Below are positions 11,594-20,899 of a DNA stretch of 31,552 bases, piece after piece. Made by a program: the position numbers and the translations under genes. The stretch lies in contig DATGMB010000138.1 of assembly GCA_035293845.1 (NCBI GenBank), forward strand, positions 1 through 31,552. Direction: 5' to 3'. Under the pieces are notes generated by a model. That model was not told the origin of the DNA and searched no databases. It saw only the letters and a program-made list of their open reading frames with translations. How positions within the stretch are numbered: the first letter of the stretch is position 1; the number at the start of each line of letters is the position of its first letter. Origin of the DNA: DATGMB01 sp035293845. GTDB taxonomy: Bacteria > Acidobacteriota > Terriglobia > Bryobacterales > Bryobacteraceae.

Positions 11594-13955
11594 ACCGATC
11601 GCCCAGCCGGCTCGCGAATCCGCATCCGCGGCGCCGCTGATCCAAAAGACCGCCGTGCTCGGCGCCGGAACCATGGGCGCGCGCATCGCCGCCCACTTCG
11701 CCAATGCCGGCTTGCCGGTGGTCCTGCTCGACCTCGCTTCGCCGGGCGGGGCGCGCTCGGCCATCGCCCGGCAGGCGCTCGAAGCGCTTAAGAAATCGAA
11801 GCCCGCGGCGTTTTACGATCCAGCGCTCGCCGCCCACATTACCGCGGGCAATTTCGAGGACGATCTGCCGCTCCTCGCCTCCTGCGACTGGATCGTCGAA
11901 GCCGTCACCGAAGATCTCGCCATCAAGCACGCGCTGCTCGAAAAGGTCGTGCCGCACCTCAAGCCGGGCGCCATTCTCAGCACCAACACCAGCGGCATCC
12001 CGGTCGAATCGATCGCCAGCATCCTGCCCGCGGCGCTGCGCCCGCGCTTCTTCGGCACGCATTTCTTCAATCCACCGCGGTACATGCGCCTGGTCGAGAT
12101 CATCGCGCCGCCCGGCGCGGACCGGGCCGCCGTCGAAGCGGTCGCGCGTTTCGCCGGCCAGCGGCTCGGCAAGGAAGTCGTCTTCGCGCGCGACACGCCC
12201 AATTTCATCGCGAACCGTATCGGCGTGTTCATCATGCTGGAAGCCATCCGACTGATGGAATCCGAAGACCTCACCATCGAAGAGGTCGACGCCCTTACCG
12301 GCGCCGCGATCGGCTGGCCGCGCACCGGCACGTTCCGTCTCGCCGATCTCGTCGGGCTCGATGTGATGGCGCACGTCGCCTCGAATTTCGCCCGCATCCG
12401 CGAGGGCGCGGCCGCCGGCATGGCCATGCCCGCCTGGATCCAGACCATGATCGAGCGCCGCTGGCTCGGCGACAAGACCGGCCAGGGCTTCTATAAGAAA
12501 GCCAAGGCCGCCGATGGCAGCGAACAGCGCCTCGCTCTCGATTGGAAGACGCTCGAATACCACCCCGCGGCGAAGGTCAAGCTGCCCTCGCTCGAAATGG
12601 CGAAGAACGCCGAGCGCCTGCCCGACCGTATCCGCACCCTCCTGAGCGGCGACGTGAACAAGGACAAAGCCGCGCGCTTTCACTGGCGCCTCCTCAGCGC
12701 GCTGTGGAACTACGCCGCCGATTGCCTCCCCGAAATCGCGGATGACGCCAGCGCCATCGATCGCGCCATGCGCGCCGGTTTCAACTGGGAAATGGGCCCC
12801 TTCGAACTCTGGGATGCCGCCGGCGTGCCGCAAACCGCCGCCCGCATGCAAGAGCCCAGTCCGATCGTCCGGAAGCTCCTCGATTCCGGCGCGACTTCCT
12901 GGTACCGGAATCACGAAGTTTTTGATCCCGGCACGGCCTCCTACATTCCCATCCCGCGCCCCGAGGGCGTGGCCCGCGTCGCCGATTTCCGCGCGTCGCA
13001 TGGCGTTGTGACGTCTAATGCCGGCGCTTCGCTGGTCGATCTCGGCGACGGCGTCGCCTGTCTCGAGCTGCATTCCCCCAAGGACGCCATCGGCGCCGAT
13101 ATCGTCACCCTGCTCACGGAAACGCTCCGGCCCGATGGCGATGCCGTGCGCAATTTCGAAGCTTTCGTGATTGGCGGCGACTCCGCCCAGTTTTCCGTCG
13201 GCGCCAACCTCATGCAGCTTCTCATGGCCGCGCAGGATGAGGAATGGGACGAGATCGATCTCATGATCCGCGCCTTCCAGCGCTCGACCCAGCTCATCAA
13301 GTTCTGCCCGCGCCCGGTCATCGCCGCGCCATTCGGCCTGTGCCTCGGCGGCGGCGCCGAAATCGCGATGCACTCGGCGCGCCGCCAGGCCCACGCCGAG
13401 CTCTACATCGGCCTGGTCGAAACCGGCGTCGGTCTGCTGCCCGGCGGCGGCGGTTGCAAAGAGATGACGCTGCGTTCGGAATCCGGCTTCGAGGCGCTCC
13501 GCAGGAATTTCGAAACCGTCGCCATGGCCAAGGTCTCGACCTCCGCGCTCGAAGCGCGGAACCTCGGATTCCTCGCGCCCGGCGACCGCATCACCATGAA
13601 CCGCGACCGCCTGCTCCTCGACGCCAAACACCTCGCCCGCTCCATCGCCGACGCCGGCTACGCCCCGCCCGTTCCGCGAGCCGAGATCCCCGCGCCCGGC
13701 GAAGCCGCGCTCGCCAACCTGAAACTCGGCATTTATCTGATGCGCGAAGGCGAGTTTATCAGCGATCACGACGTCAAAGTCGCGACGCGCGCCGCCCACG
13801 TCCTCTGCGGGGGCGCCGTCACGGCAGGAACGCCTGTGAGCGAGCAGTATCTTTTAGACCTGGAACGCGAAGCCTTCCTGTCCCTCTGTGGAGAAAAGAA
13901 GACCCAGGAACGCATCGCCTTCACACTGAAAACGGGCAAACCGTTGAGGAATTAG
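11583..13955 (+). CDS. fadN: 3-hydroxyacyl-CoA dehydrogenase / enoyl-CoA hydratase (FadN type)
   Basis: A 790-residue bifunctional beta-oxidation enzyme with the dehydrogenase first and the hydratase last, as in Bacillus FadN and opposite to FadB. The Rossmann fold is VLGAGTMGARIAAHFANAG (~24-42). The dehydrogenase active-site region includes GTHFFNPPRYMRLVEII, followed by IANRIGVF and the C-terminal 3HCDH segment. The crotonase part is near residues 520-690 with GGDSAQFSVGANL, GLCLGGGAEIAMH and ETGVGLLPGGGG. The start ATG 11583 has AAGGAG six bases upstream and overlaps the tetR stop. fadA follows after 88 bases and fadE after that, forming a complete beta-oxidation unit. fadN might be read further upstream in frame, but the overlap and the ribosome site fix this start. 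Confidence 0.95.
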   Translation: MTAEPIAQPARESASAAPLIQKTAVLGAGTMGARIAAHFANAGLPVVLLDLASPGGARSAIARQALEALKKSKPAAFYDPALAAHITAGNFEDDLPLLASCDWIVEAVTEDLAIKHALLEKVVPHLKPGAILSTNTSGIPVESIASILPAALRPRFFGTHFFNPPRYMRLVEIIAPPGADRAAVEAVARFAGQRLGKEVVFARDTPNFIANRIGVFIMLEAIRLMESEDLTIEEVDALTGAAIGWPRTGTFRLADLVGLDVMAHVASNFARIREGAAAGMAMPAWIQTMIERRWLGDKTGQGFYKKAKAADGSEQRLALDWKTLEYHPAAKVKLPSLEMAKNAERLPDRIRTLLSGDVNKDKAARFHWRLLSALWNYAADCLPEIADDASAIDRAMRAGFNWEMGPFELWDAAGVPQTAARMQEPSPIVRKLLDSGATSWYRNHEVFDPGTASYIPIPRPEGVARVADFRASHGVVTSNAGASLVDLGDGVACLELHSPKDAIGADIVTLLTETLRPDGDAVRNFEAFVIGGDSAQFSVGANLMQLLMAAQDEEWDEIDLMIRAFQRSTQLIKFCPRPVIAAPFGLCLGGGAEIAMHSARRQAHAELYIGLVETGVGLLPGGGGCKEMTLRSESGFEALRRNFETVAMAKVSTSALEARNLGFLAPGDRITMNRDRLLLDAKHLARSIADAGYAPPVPRAEIPAPGEAALANLKLGIYLMREGEFISDHDVKVATRAAHVLCGGAVTAGTPVSEQYLLDLEREAFLSLCGEKKTQERIAFTLKTGKPLRN

Positions 13956-13998
13956 CGATGACACCGATCGTCTCCGCCTTCACAATCCGCTCTTCCCC

Positions 13999-14023
13999 GG
14001 CGTCTCGGCGCCTCGGCGGTGAG
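13999..14023. repeat. possible degenerate copy of the 10.74-kb repeat
   Basis: GGCGTCTCGGCGCCTCGGCGG resembles one arm of the repeat at 10736-10796 (CGTCTC-GCGCCTC-GCG core). It occupies the 88-base gap between fadN and fadA. The similarity is partial and judged by eye. Confidence 0.3.
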
Positions 14024-14043
14024 TCCTTAGATTCGAGGTCCTT

Positions 14044-15234
14044 ATGCCAGAAGCCGTAATCGTCTCCGCCGTCCGAACTCCCGTCGGCAAAGCGCCCAAG
14101 GGGGCCCTGCGCGCGACCCGTCCCGATGACCTGGGCGCGATCGCCATCGCCGGCGCCCTCGAACGCGTTCCCGCGCTCGACCGCCGCGAGATCGAAGACG
14201 TTATCCTCGGCTGTGCCATGCCGGAGGCCGAGCAAGGCATGAACGTCGCCCGCATCTCCGCTCTCCGCGCCGGGCTCCCCGTCGAATCGTCCGCCATGAC
14301 GATCAATCGCTTCTGCTCTTCCGGCCTGCAGTCGATCGCGCTTGCCGCCGAGCGCATCCGCGGCGGCGGCGCGGAGGCCATCGTCGCCGGCGGCACGGAA
14401 TCGATGTCCATGGTGCCCATGGGCGGCAACAAAATGGCCGCGAACCCCACGATCATCGATCTGCGGCCCGGCATCTATCTCTCGATGGGCCTCACCGCCG
14501 AGCGTCTTGCCAAACGGCACGGCATCACGCGCGAAGAGGCGGACGCCTTTGCCCTGCGCAGCCACCGCAATGCCCTTGCGGCGCAGGCCGCGGGCAAGTT
14601 CGAGTGCGAAATTGTTCCCGTGCGCGTCGCCTCCGCTGCCCCCAATGGAGCGAAGCCCGGCGCGGAGCCGCAGCGCGCCGAAGCCGAATTCAAAGCCGAT
14701 GAAGGACCGCGTGCCGATACCTCGCTCGATGCCCTCGCCAAACTCAAACCCGCCTTCCACGCCCATGGAACGGTCACTGCCGGCAATTCGTCGCAGACTT
14801 CCGACGGCGCCGCCGCCGCGGTGGTCATGAGCGAGGCGCGCGCCCGCGCCCTCGGCATCCGCCCGCTGGCGCGGTTCGTGAGCTTCGCCACCGCGGGGTG
14901 CGAGCCCGAAGAGATGGGCGTGGGCCCGGTCTACGCCATCCCCAAGGCGCTCAAACTCGCCGGCCTCACGCTGGACCAGATCGATGTCATTGAGCTCAAC
15001 GAAGCCTTCGCCGTCCAGGCGCTCTCCGTGATCCGGCTCGCGGGCCTCGACCTCGACCGCGTCAATGTCAACGGCGGCGCTATCGCGCTCGGCCATCCCC
15101 TCGGATGCACCGGCGCGAAGCTCACCGCCACCATCCTTCAGGAAATGAAGCGCCGCAATGCCCGTTACGGCATGGTCACGATGTGCGTCGGAGGGGGCAT
15201 GGGCGCCGCCGGAATTTTCGAGAACCTCCAATAG
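14044..15234 (+). CDS. fadA: acetyl-CoA acyltransferase (3-ketoacyl-CoA thiolase)
   Basis: A 396-residue thiolase that cleaves 3-ketoacyl-CoA to acetyl-CoA and a shortened acyl-CoA. The nucleophile Cys is near residue 91 in NRFCSSGLQSIA, preceded by the usual VRTPVG start. The active-site His is in GGAIALGHPLGCTGAK (~350) and the second Cys in MCVGGGMGAAGIFE (~381). NEAFA (~318) is also present. Start ATG 14044; TTAG-GTCC lies upstream without a strong ribosome site. The stop is 11 bases before the fadE start. All catalytic residues are intact. Confidence 0.95.
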   Translation: MPEAVIVSAVRTPVGKAPKGALRATRPDDLGAIAIAGALERVPALDRREIEDVILGCAMPEAEQGMNVARISALRAGLPVESSAMTINRFCSSGLQSIALAAERIRGGGAEAIVAGGTESMSMVPMGGNKMAANPTIIDLRPGIYLSMGLTAERLAKRHGITREEADAFALRSHRNALAAQAAGKFECEIVPVRVASAAPNGAKPGAEPQRAEAEFKADEGPRADTSLDALAKLKPAFHAHGTVTAGNSSQTSDGAAAAVVMSEARARALGIRPLARFVSFATAGCEPEEMGVGPVYAIPKALKLAGLTLDQIDVIELNEAFAVQALSVIRLAGLDLDRVNVNGGAIALGHPLGCTGAKLTATILQEMKRRNARYGMVTMCVGGGMGAAGIFENLQ

Positions 15235-15245
15235 GAAAGGGACCT

Positions 15246-17042
15246 ATGGCAACCACACCCACCACCGCCGCCAAACATTTCCGCGGCGGCAGCTTCCTCC
15301 TCGAGGAGCGCCGCCCCGAAGACATCTTCACGCCCGAGGACTTCACTGAAGAGCACCGGCAGATCGCCAAAACCACCGTCGACTTCACCACCAACGAAGT
15401 CCTGCCCCACGCCGCCGAAATCGAGGCCAAGCAGTTCGACATCACCCGCGCCCTCCTCCGCAAGGCCGGCGAACTCGGACTCATGGCGGCCGACATTCCC
15501 GAGGCCTACGGCGGCATGGAGATGGACAAGGTCACCAGCGCCCTGATTGCCGAATCCATGAGCCAGCTCGCGAGCTTTTCCGTCGCCTTCAGCGCCCACA
15601 CCGGCATCGGCACGCTGCCCATCGTCTGGTACGGCACGCCGCAGCAAAAGCAGAAATACCTGCCGAAGCTCGCCACCGGCGAATGGATCGCCGCTTACGC
15701 GCTGTCCGAATCCTCGTCCGCCTCGGACGCCATGAACTGCCGCACGCGCGCCGTCCTCTCGCCCGAGGGCAGCCACTACGTCCTGAACGGCGAAAAGATG
15801 TGGATCAGCAACGCCGGCTTCGCCGACCTGTTCACCGTCTTCGCCAAGGTGGATGCCGAGAAGTTCACGGCGTTCCTCATCGAGCGCAATACGCCCGGCT
15901 TCACGGTCGGCGCCGAGGAGCATAAGCTCGGCATCCGCGGTTCCTCGACCTGTCCTCTCATCCTGGCCGATTGCCGCGTGCCCGTCGAAAACGTCCTCGG
16001 GGAAATCGGCAAGGGCCACCACATCGCGTTCAACATCCTCAATATCGGCCGCTTCAAGCTCGGCGCGGCCTGCGTGGGCGGCGCGCGCAACGGTTTCAAC
16101 AGCGCCATCGGTTACGCCAGGGAGCGGAAGGCTTTCGGCAAATCGATCTCCGAATTCGGCCTCATCCAGGAAAAGCTCGCCGAAATGGCCACCGGCGTCT
16201 ATGCCGGCGAATGCCTCGCCTACCGCACCATCGGCATGATCGACGCCGCCCTCGCCGGCATCGATTCCACCGCCGAAGGGGCTTCCCGCGAGATCCAGAA
16301 GCGGATTGAGGAATACGCCGTCGAGTGCTCGATCCTCAAGGTCTGGGGTTCGGAAATGCTCGATATGGTGGTCGATCACGTTGTCCAGATCTACGCCGGC
16401 TACGGCTACGTCGAGGAGTACCCGGCCGAGCGCGCTTACCGCGATTCCCGCATCAACCGCATCTTCGAGGGCACCAACGAGATCAACCGGCTCATCATCA
16501 CCGGCTTTCTCATGAAGCGCGCCATGGCGGGCCAGCTTCCGCTGCTCGCCGCGATCAAGAAGATCATGGACGAAGTCATGTCCGGCTCTGCCGCCGCGGA
16601 AGAGCGCCCCGGCCCGCTCGGCGCCGAACACGCCCTGCTTGCCGCCGCCCGCAAGCTGACCCTCTTTGCTGCCGGCGCCGCCTCGCAAAAGTACATGCAG
16701 GCGCTCGCCGATCAGCAGGAGATCATGGGCGCGCTCGCCGATTGCATCGCCGAGGTCTACGCGCTCGAATCGTGCATCCTGCGCGCCGAAAAGCTGCGGC
16801 TGAGCCGCGGCGAAGCAGCCGCCGCGCAGGCCGTCGCCATGACCCGCTACTATGCCGCCAAGGCGTTTGACACCGTAGAAAGCTCGGCTCGCAAGGTCAT
16901 CGCGGCATCCGCGGAAGGCGACATGCTCCGCACGCAACTGGCGATTCTCCGGCGCCTTGCCAAGCGCGAGCCCGCCGATACCATCGCCCTGGGGCGGCAG
17001 ATCGCGCGGCACGTCATCGCCGCCGGCCGTTACACGTTGTAA
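15246..17042 (+). CDS. fadE: acyl-CoA dehydrogenase (FadE, long form)
   Basis: A 598-residue FAD-dependent acyl-CoA dehydrogenase that introduces the first double bond. The N-terminal helical domain (~30-140) is followed by the strand domain (YALSESSSASDAMNC, MWISNAGFADLFTVFAK). The C-terminal domain has RKAFGKSISEF and the catalytic-glutamate region YPAERAYRDSRINRIFEGTNEINRLII. About 180 extra residues follow, typical of the roughly 600-residue FadE/VLCAD-like group, including Bacillus FadE. Start ATG 15246 has AAAGGGAC upstream; a longer frame to 15105 only re-reads the fadA end. As the last gene of the cluster, it is followed by about 190 bases of GC-rich DNA without a clear terminator. 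Confidence 0.95.
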   Translation: MATTPTTAAKHFRGGSFLLEERRPEDIFTPEDFTEEHRQIAKTTVDFTTNEVLPHAAEIEAKQFDITRALLRKAGELGLMAADIPEAYGGMEMDKVTSALIAESMSQLASFSVAFSAHTGIGTLPIVWYGTPQQKQKYLPKLATGEWIAAYALSESSSASDAMNCRTRAVLSPEGSHYVLNGEKMWISNAGFADLFTVFAKVDAEKFTAFLIERNTPGFTVGAEEHKLGIRGSSTCPLILADCRVPVENVLGEIGKGHHIAFNILNIGRFKLGAACVGGARNGFNSAIGYARERKAFGKSISEFGLIQEKLAEMATGVYAGECLAYRTIGMIDAALAGIDSTAEGASREIQKRIEEYAVECSILKVWGSEMLDMVVDHVVQIYAGYGYVEEYPAERAYRDSRINRIFEGTNEINRLIITGFLMKRAMAGQLPLLAAIKKIMDEVMSGSAAAEERPGPLGAEHALLAAARKLTLFAAGAASQKYMQALADQQEIMGALADCIAEVYALESCILRAEKLRLSRGEAAAAQAVAMTRYYAAKAFDTVESSARKVIAASAEGDMLRTQLAILRRLAKREPADTIALGRQIARHVIAAGRYTL

Positions 17043-17185
17043 ACCGAGCCGCCAGCGCGACGGCGCGCACGCCGGTCACAAGGCTGCGCACGCCGGCCGC
17101 GCCGCCCCGGTCTGCCGGGCCCGCGTTCCACCGAATTGCCGTTGCGCGCGCGGCCCGGCCAATGGCCGCTGACCGTGACCGCCAA

Positions 17186-17214
17186 TTGAACCCTGGGGGG
17201 CTGAATAGTACACT
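17186..17214 (+). promoter_or_regulatory. weak promoter candidate upstream of the PAS kinase
   Basis: TTGAAC (17186-17191), 17 bases, then TACACT (17209-17214). Both boxes are partial matches, but the position would start the transcript about ten bases before the ATG at 17231. Low certainty. Confidence 0.25.
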
Positions 17215-17230
17215 AGCCCAATACCCCGAC

Positions 17231-20200
17231 ATGGAACGGCAGACCCTCTCGCGCGCCCGTGGGCTGAAGCCCTTCCTGCTCGTGATGGCCGGGGCTGTCC
17301 TCGCCGGAGTCGTCGCCCTCTCCTATCGCGAGTGGAGCCATTACAGCCGGGGCAACGCCGAAGCCGCCCGCGCGCGGGGGATCGTCGAATCCTGCGACCG
17401 CGTCCTGGCGAGCCTCCTCGATGCCGAAACCGGCCAGCGCGGTTTCCTGCTCACCGGCCAGGAGCGCTACCTCGAGCCGTACAACCGCGCCCTCCAGGAA
17501 CTCCCGGCTGAACGCGCCGCTCTCCGCTCCTCCCTGGCCGGCGCCCCCGCTGATTCCGCGGACATCCAGCGCTTCGACAGCCTGGTCGAGCAGAAGCTCT
17601 CGGAGCTCCGCCAGACCATCGACGTGCGCCGCACCGAGGGCGCAGCGCCCGCCCTGGCCATTGTCCTCAGCGATCGCGGGAAGCAGACGATGGATGCCAT
17701 CCGCGCCCTGTGCGCCGCCATTCAACATCACGAAAATGCGGCGCAGGCCCAGGCTGCGGCCGACGGCGAAGCCGCGGCGCGCATGGTGCTGCTCGCGACC
17801 GTCGCGGGCTCGCTCATCCTGCTGTTTCTGTTCGCCGCCGGGTTCGATCCGTCCCTCGGCGCCGGCCGGGCCGGAGCCGGCCGCGCGTGGTACGTGCGCT
17901 ACGGCGTGGGCGTCCTCGCCAGTGCCGCGGCGCTGCTCCTGCGCATGGCGATGACGCCGCTCGTCGGCCCCACAGAGATGGTCTTCGCCGTGTTTCTCCC
18001 GGCCGTTCTGTTCTCCGCCTGGTTCGGCGGATTTCGGCCCGGCGCTCTTTGCATCGTGCTCTCGGCGCTCGCGGCCGACTATTACTTCGCCGAGCCGCCC
18101 GGCTCTCTTGCCATGCGCAAGCCGGCCGACCAGATCGGCCTCGTGATCTTCACCGTGATCGGCTTCGGCGTGGCGCTGTTGAGCGACGCTCAAAGGCGCG
18201 CGGTCTTCCGGGCCCGCAGCGCCGAATCCGCCGAGCGGCGCGAGCGGCGCCGCTTCGAAACCACGCTCGCCAGCATCGGGGACGGCGTGATCGCGACGGA
18301 TCCCAAAGGCCGCATCACATTCGCGAACAAGGTGGCGCTTGCGCTGGTCAAGCGCCAGTACGCGGAGATCTCCGGCGTCGGGATCGGCCAGGTCTTTCGC
18401 GTGGTCAACGAACTGACGCACGCGCCCATCGAAGGCCCGATCGCCAAGGTGCTGCGCGAGGGCGTCAGCGCAGGGCTCGCCAATCACACGGTGCTCCTTG
18501 CGGCCGATGGAAGCGAGGTTCCCATCGCCGATTCCGCGGCTCCCATCCGCGGAGCCGAGGGCGCGGTCGAAGGCGCGGTGCTGGTCTTTCGCGATGTCAC
18601 CGAGCGCCGCCGCGCCGAGGAGGCGTGGCGCCTGCTGGCCTCCATCGTCGAATCCTCCGACGACGCCATTATCAGCAAGGACCTAGCCGGGACGATCACG
18701 AGCTGGAATCAAGGCGCCGAGCGCATGTTCGGCTATTCCCGCGAAGAGATCATCGGCAGGCCCATATCGATCCTGGCCGTTCCCGGCCGTGAGGACCAGA
18801 CGCCGGCCATTCTGGAACGGATCCGGCGCGGCGAGCACGTCGAGCACTATCGCACGCTGCGCCGCGCCAGGGATGGCCGGGTGCTCCATGTTTCGCTCAC
18901 GGTCTCGCCGCTCTACGATGCCGCGGGCCGCATTGTCGGCGCATCCAAAATCGTCCGCGACTTCACCGCGGAAGTCCAGGCGCAGAACGAAATCGCGGAG
19001 CACCGCGAGCGCCTGCGCGTCACCCTGAGCAGCATCGGCGATGCCGTCATTGCGACCGATACCAAAGGCCGCGTCTCGTACCTGAATCCCGTCGCCGCTC
19101 AGGCGACCGGCTGGACCGTGGAGGAAGCTACCGGGCGTCCGCTCGAAGAGGTCTTCCGCATCGTTAACGAATATTCCAGGCAGCCGGCGGAGAACCCCGT
19201 AGCAAGGGTCCTGCGCGAAGGCCGCGTCGTGGGCCTCGCCAACCACACCGTCCTCATCCGACGCGATGGCGCCGAAATCTTCATCGATGACAGCGCCGCG
19301 CCCATTCGCGACGCGGCCGGCGCCATTCTGGGCGTGGTCATGGTCTTCCGCGATAACAGCGATCGCCGCCAGATCGAGCGCCAGCTTGAGGAAAGCGAGA
19401 AGCGCTACCACAGGGCCGTCGAGGCCGCGCCCAACGGAATGGTCGTGGTCAATCGCGAAGGCGAAATCGTCCTCGTCAATACGTTCGCGGAGAAGCTGTT
19501 TGGTTACGCGAGGCAAGAGATGCTCGGCAAGCCGGTCGAAATGCTCGTTCCCGAGCGCTTCCGCGGCGCGCACCCCGCCCATCGTGCTGCCTTCTCCCTC
19601 CGCCCCGAGGCACGCCCCATGGGCGCGGGCCGCGAACTCTACGGGCGGCGCAAGGACGGTACGGAATTTCCCGTCGAAATCGGCCTGAACCCGATCGAAA
19701 CGGAACGCGAAGCCCTCGTCCTCAGCTCCATCGTCGACATTACCGAGCGCGCGCAGGCCGCCGCCGCGACCCGGCTACTGGCATCTGTCGTGGAATCCTC
19801 GGTCGATGGCATTGTCAGCAAGGACCTCGACGGCATCGTCACGAGCTGGAACAACGGCGCCACGCGCCTGTTCGGTTATTCCGCTGCGGAGATGGTCGGC
19901 CGCACCATTTCCGCCCTGATTCCGGACGGCCGCGAAGATGAGACGCCAATGGTTCTCGGCCGCATCCGTAGAGGAGAGCCGGTCGAACCGTACGAGACGG
20001 TCCGCCGGGCGAAAAACGGCGCGTTGATCACCGTTTCGATCACCTGGTCTCCGATACGCGATTCCTCCGGCCGCGTCATCGGCGCGTCGAAGATCGTCCG
20101 GGACATCACCGAGCGCAAGATCGTCGAGGCGCAGCGGCTGGAGCTGCTTGCCAAGGAGCGGGCCCTCGCCGCGGAGCGCGCACTGCGCGAAACCGAAGCC

Positions 20201-20899
20201 GAGCTTGCCCGCGTGGTGCGTGTTTTGTCCGTCGGCGAGCTTGCTACCTCGATCGCGCACGAGATCAATCAGCCGCTCGCCGGGGTCGTCACCAATGCCG
20301 AAGCCGGCCTGCGCTGGCTGAGCGGGCCGTCGCCCAACATCGAGGAGGCCCGCGAATCCCTCTCTCTCGTCGTGCGGGATGGCAACCGCGCCAGCGCGGT
20401 CATCCGCCGGATCCGCGAATTCCTGAAGAAAGGCGCGCAGGATACGGCGCTGCTCGATATGAACGAGGTGATCCAGGAGACCCTCGAACTCGCGCGCGCC
20501 GAGCTCGAAAAGCGCAGCATTGCCCTCCGGGCCGAGCTCGCGCCCGGCCTGCCGCACGTGCGCGGCGATCGCATTCCTTTGCAGCAGGTGGTCCTCAATC
20601 TCCTCATGAACGGCGCCGATGCCATGGCGCCGCTGCCGAAGCCGAGAGATCTGGTGCTGCAATCGAAAGCCTCGGACGGCGCGGTAGTCGTTTCGGTGAG
20701 GGACTCCGGTATCGGCATCGCGCCACAGGATCTGCCACGCATCTTCGACGCGCTCTTCACCACGAAGCCCTCGGGCATGGGGATGGGCCTTTCCATCAGC
20801 CGGACCATCATCGAAGCGCACGGCGGAAGGATCTGGGCGGAACTCAATCAGGGCCCCGGCCTCTCGGTGCACTTCTCGCTTCCTGCCGAGGCTTTATGA
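17231..20899 (+). CDS. multi-PAS membrane sensor histidine kinase (CHASE3, five PAS)
   Basis: About 1,222 residues from the ATG at 17231 (MERQTLSRARGLKPFLLVM); an in-frame ATG at 17162 adds 23 residues but lacks support. Order: membrane helix (~12-32); CHASE3-like sensor with LDAETGQRGFLLTGQERYLEPY (~60-85); helix (~185-205); a KdpD/DUF4118-like membrane block (~221-320, with FFAVFLPAVLFSAWFGG-type loops and ADYYFAEPP); PAS domains beginning near 343, 465, 595, 725 and 850; then the FixL-like HisKA with phospho-acceptor H1010 (VGELATSIAHEINQPL); then the ATPase with NxxxNGADAM, DSGIGIAP and GMGMGLSIS. There is no receiver domain. Its last codons overlap the FixJ-type regulator gene by four bases (ATGA). 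The signal is unknown. Confidence 0.92.
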   Translation: MERQTLSRARGLKPFLLVMAGAVLAGVVALSYREWSHYSRGNAEAARARGIVESCDRVLASLLDAETGQRGFLLTGQERYLEPYNRALQELPAERAALRSSLAGAPADSADIQRFDSLVEQKLSELRQTIDVRRTEGAAPALAIVLSDRGKQTMDAIRALCAAIQHHENAAQAQAAADGEAAARMVLLATVAGSLILLFLFAAGFDPSLGAGRAGAGRAWYVRYGVGVLASAAALLLRMAMTPLVGPTEMVFAVFLPAVLFSAWFGGFRPGALCIVLSALAADYYFAEPPGSLAMRKPADQIGLVIFTVIGFGVALLSDAQRRAVFRARSAESAERRERRRFETTLASIGDGVIATDPKGRITFANKVALALVKRQYAEISGVGIGQVFRVVNELTHAPIEGPIAKVLREGVSAGLANHTVLLAADGSEVPIADSAAPIRGAEGAVEGAVLVFRDVTERRRAEEAWRLLASIVESSDDAIISKDLAGTITSWNQGAERMFGYSREEIIGRPISILAVPGREDQTPAILERIRRGEHVEHYRTLRRARDGRVLHVSLTVSPLYDAAGRIVGASKIVRDFTAEVQAQNEIAEHRERLRVTLSSIGDAVIATDTKGRVSYLNPVAAQATGWTVEEATGRPLEEVFRIVNEYSRQPAENPVARVLREGRVVGLANHTVLIRRDGAEIFIDDSAAPIRDAAGAILGVVMVFRDNSDRRQIERQLEESEKRYHRAVEAAPNGMVVVNREGEIVLVNTFAEKLFGYARQEMLGKPVEMLVPERFRGAHPAHRAAFSLRPEARPMGAGRELYGRRKDGTEFPVEIGLNPIETEREALVLSSIVDITERAQAAAATRLLASVVESSVDGIVSKDLDGIVTSWNNGATRLFGYSAAEMVGRTISALIPDGREDETPMVLGRIRRGEPVEPYETVRRAKNGALITVSITWSPIRDSSGRVIGASKIVRDITERKIVEAQRLELLAKERALAAERALRETEAELARVVRVLSVGELATSIAHEINQPLAGVVTNAEAGLRWLSGPSPNIEEARESLSLVVRDGNRASAVIRRIREFLKKGAQDTALLDMNEVIQETLELARAELEKRSIALRAELAPGLPHVRGDRIPLQQVVLNLLMNGADAMAPLPKPRDLVLQSKASDGAVVVSVRDSGIGIAPQDLPRIFDALFTTKPSGMGMGLSISRTIIEAHGGRIWAELNQGPGLSVHFSLPAEAL

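Noticed and set aside
11511..13799. 762-aa minus-strand ORF across fadN
   Set aside because: Antisense shadow caused by GC-rich codon bias; no recognisable domain.
15165..17012. 615-aa minus-strand ORF across fadE
   Set aside because: Antisense shadow; Gly/Asp/Ala-rich with no domain pattern.
17043..17230. Gene or structured RNA between fadE and the kinase
   Set aside because: Very GC-rich with short direct GCGCACGCCGG repeats but no coding signature or convincing fold.
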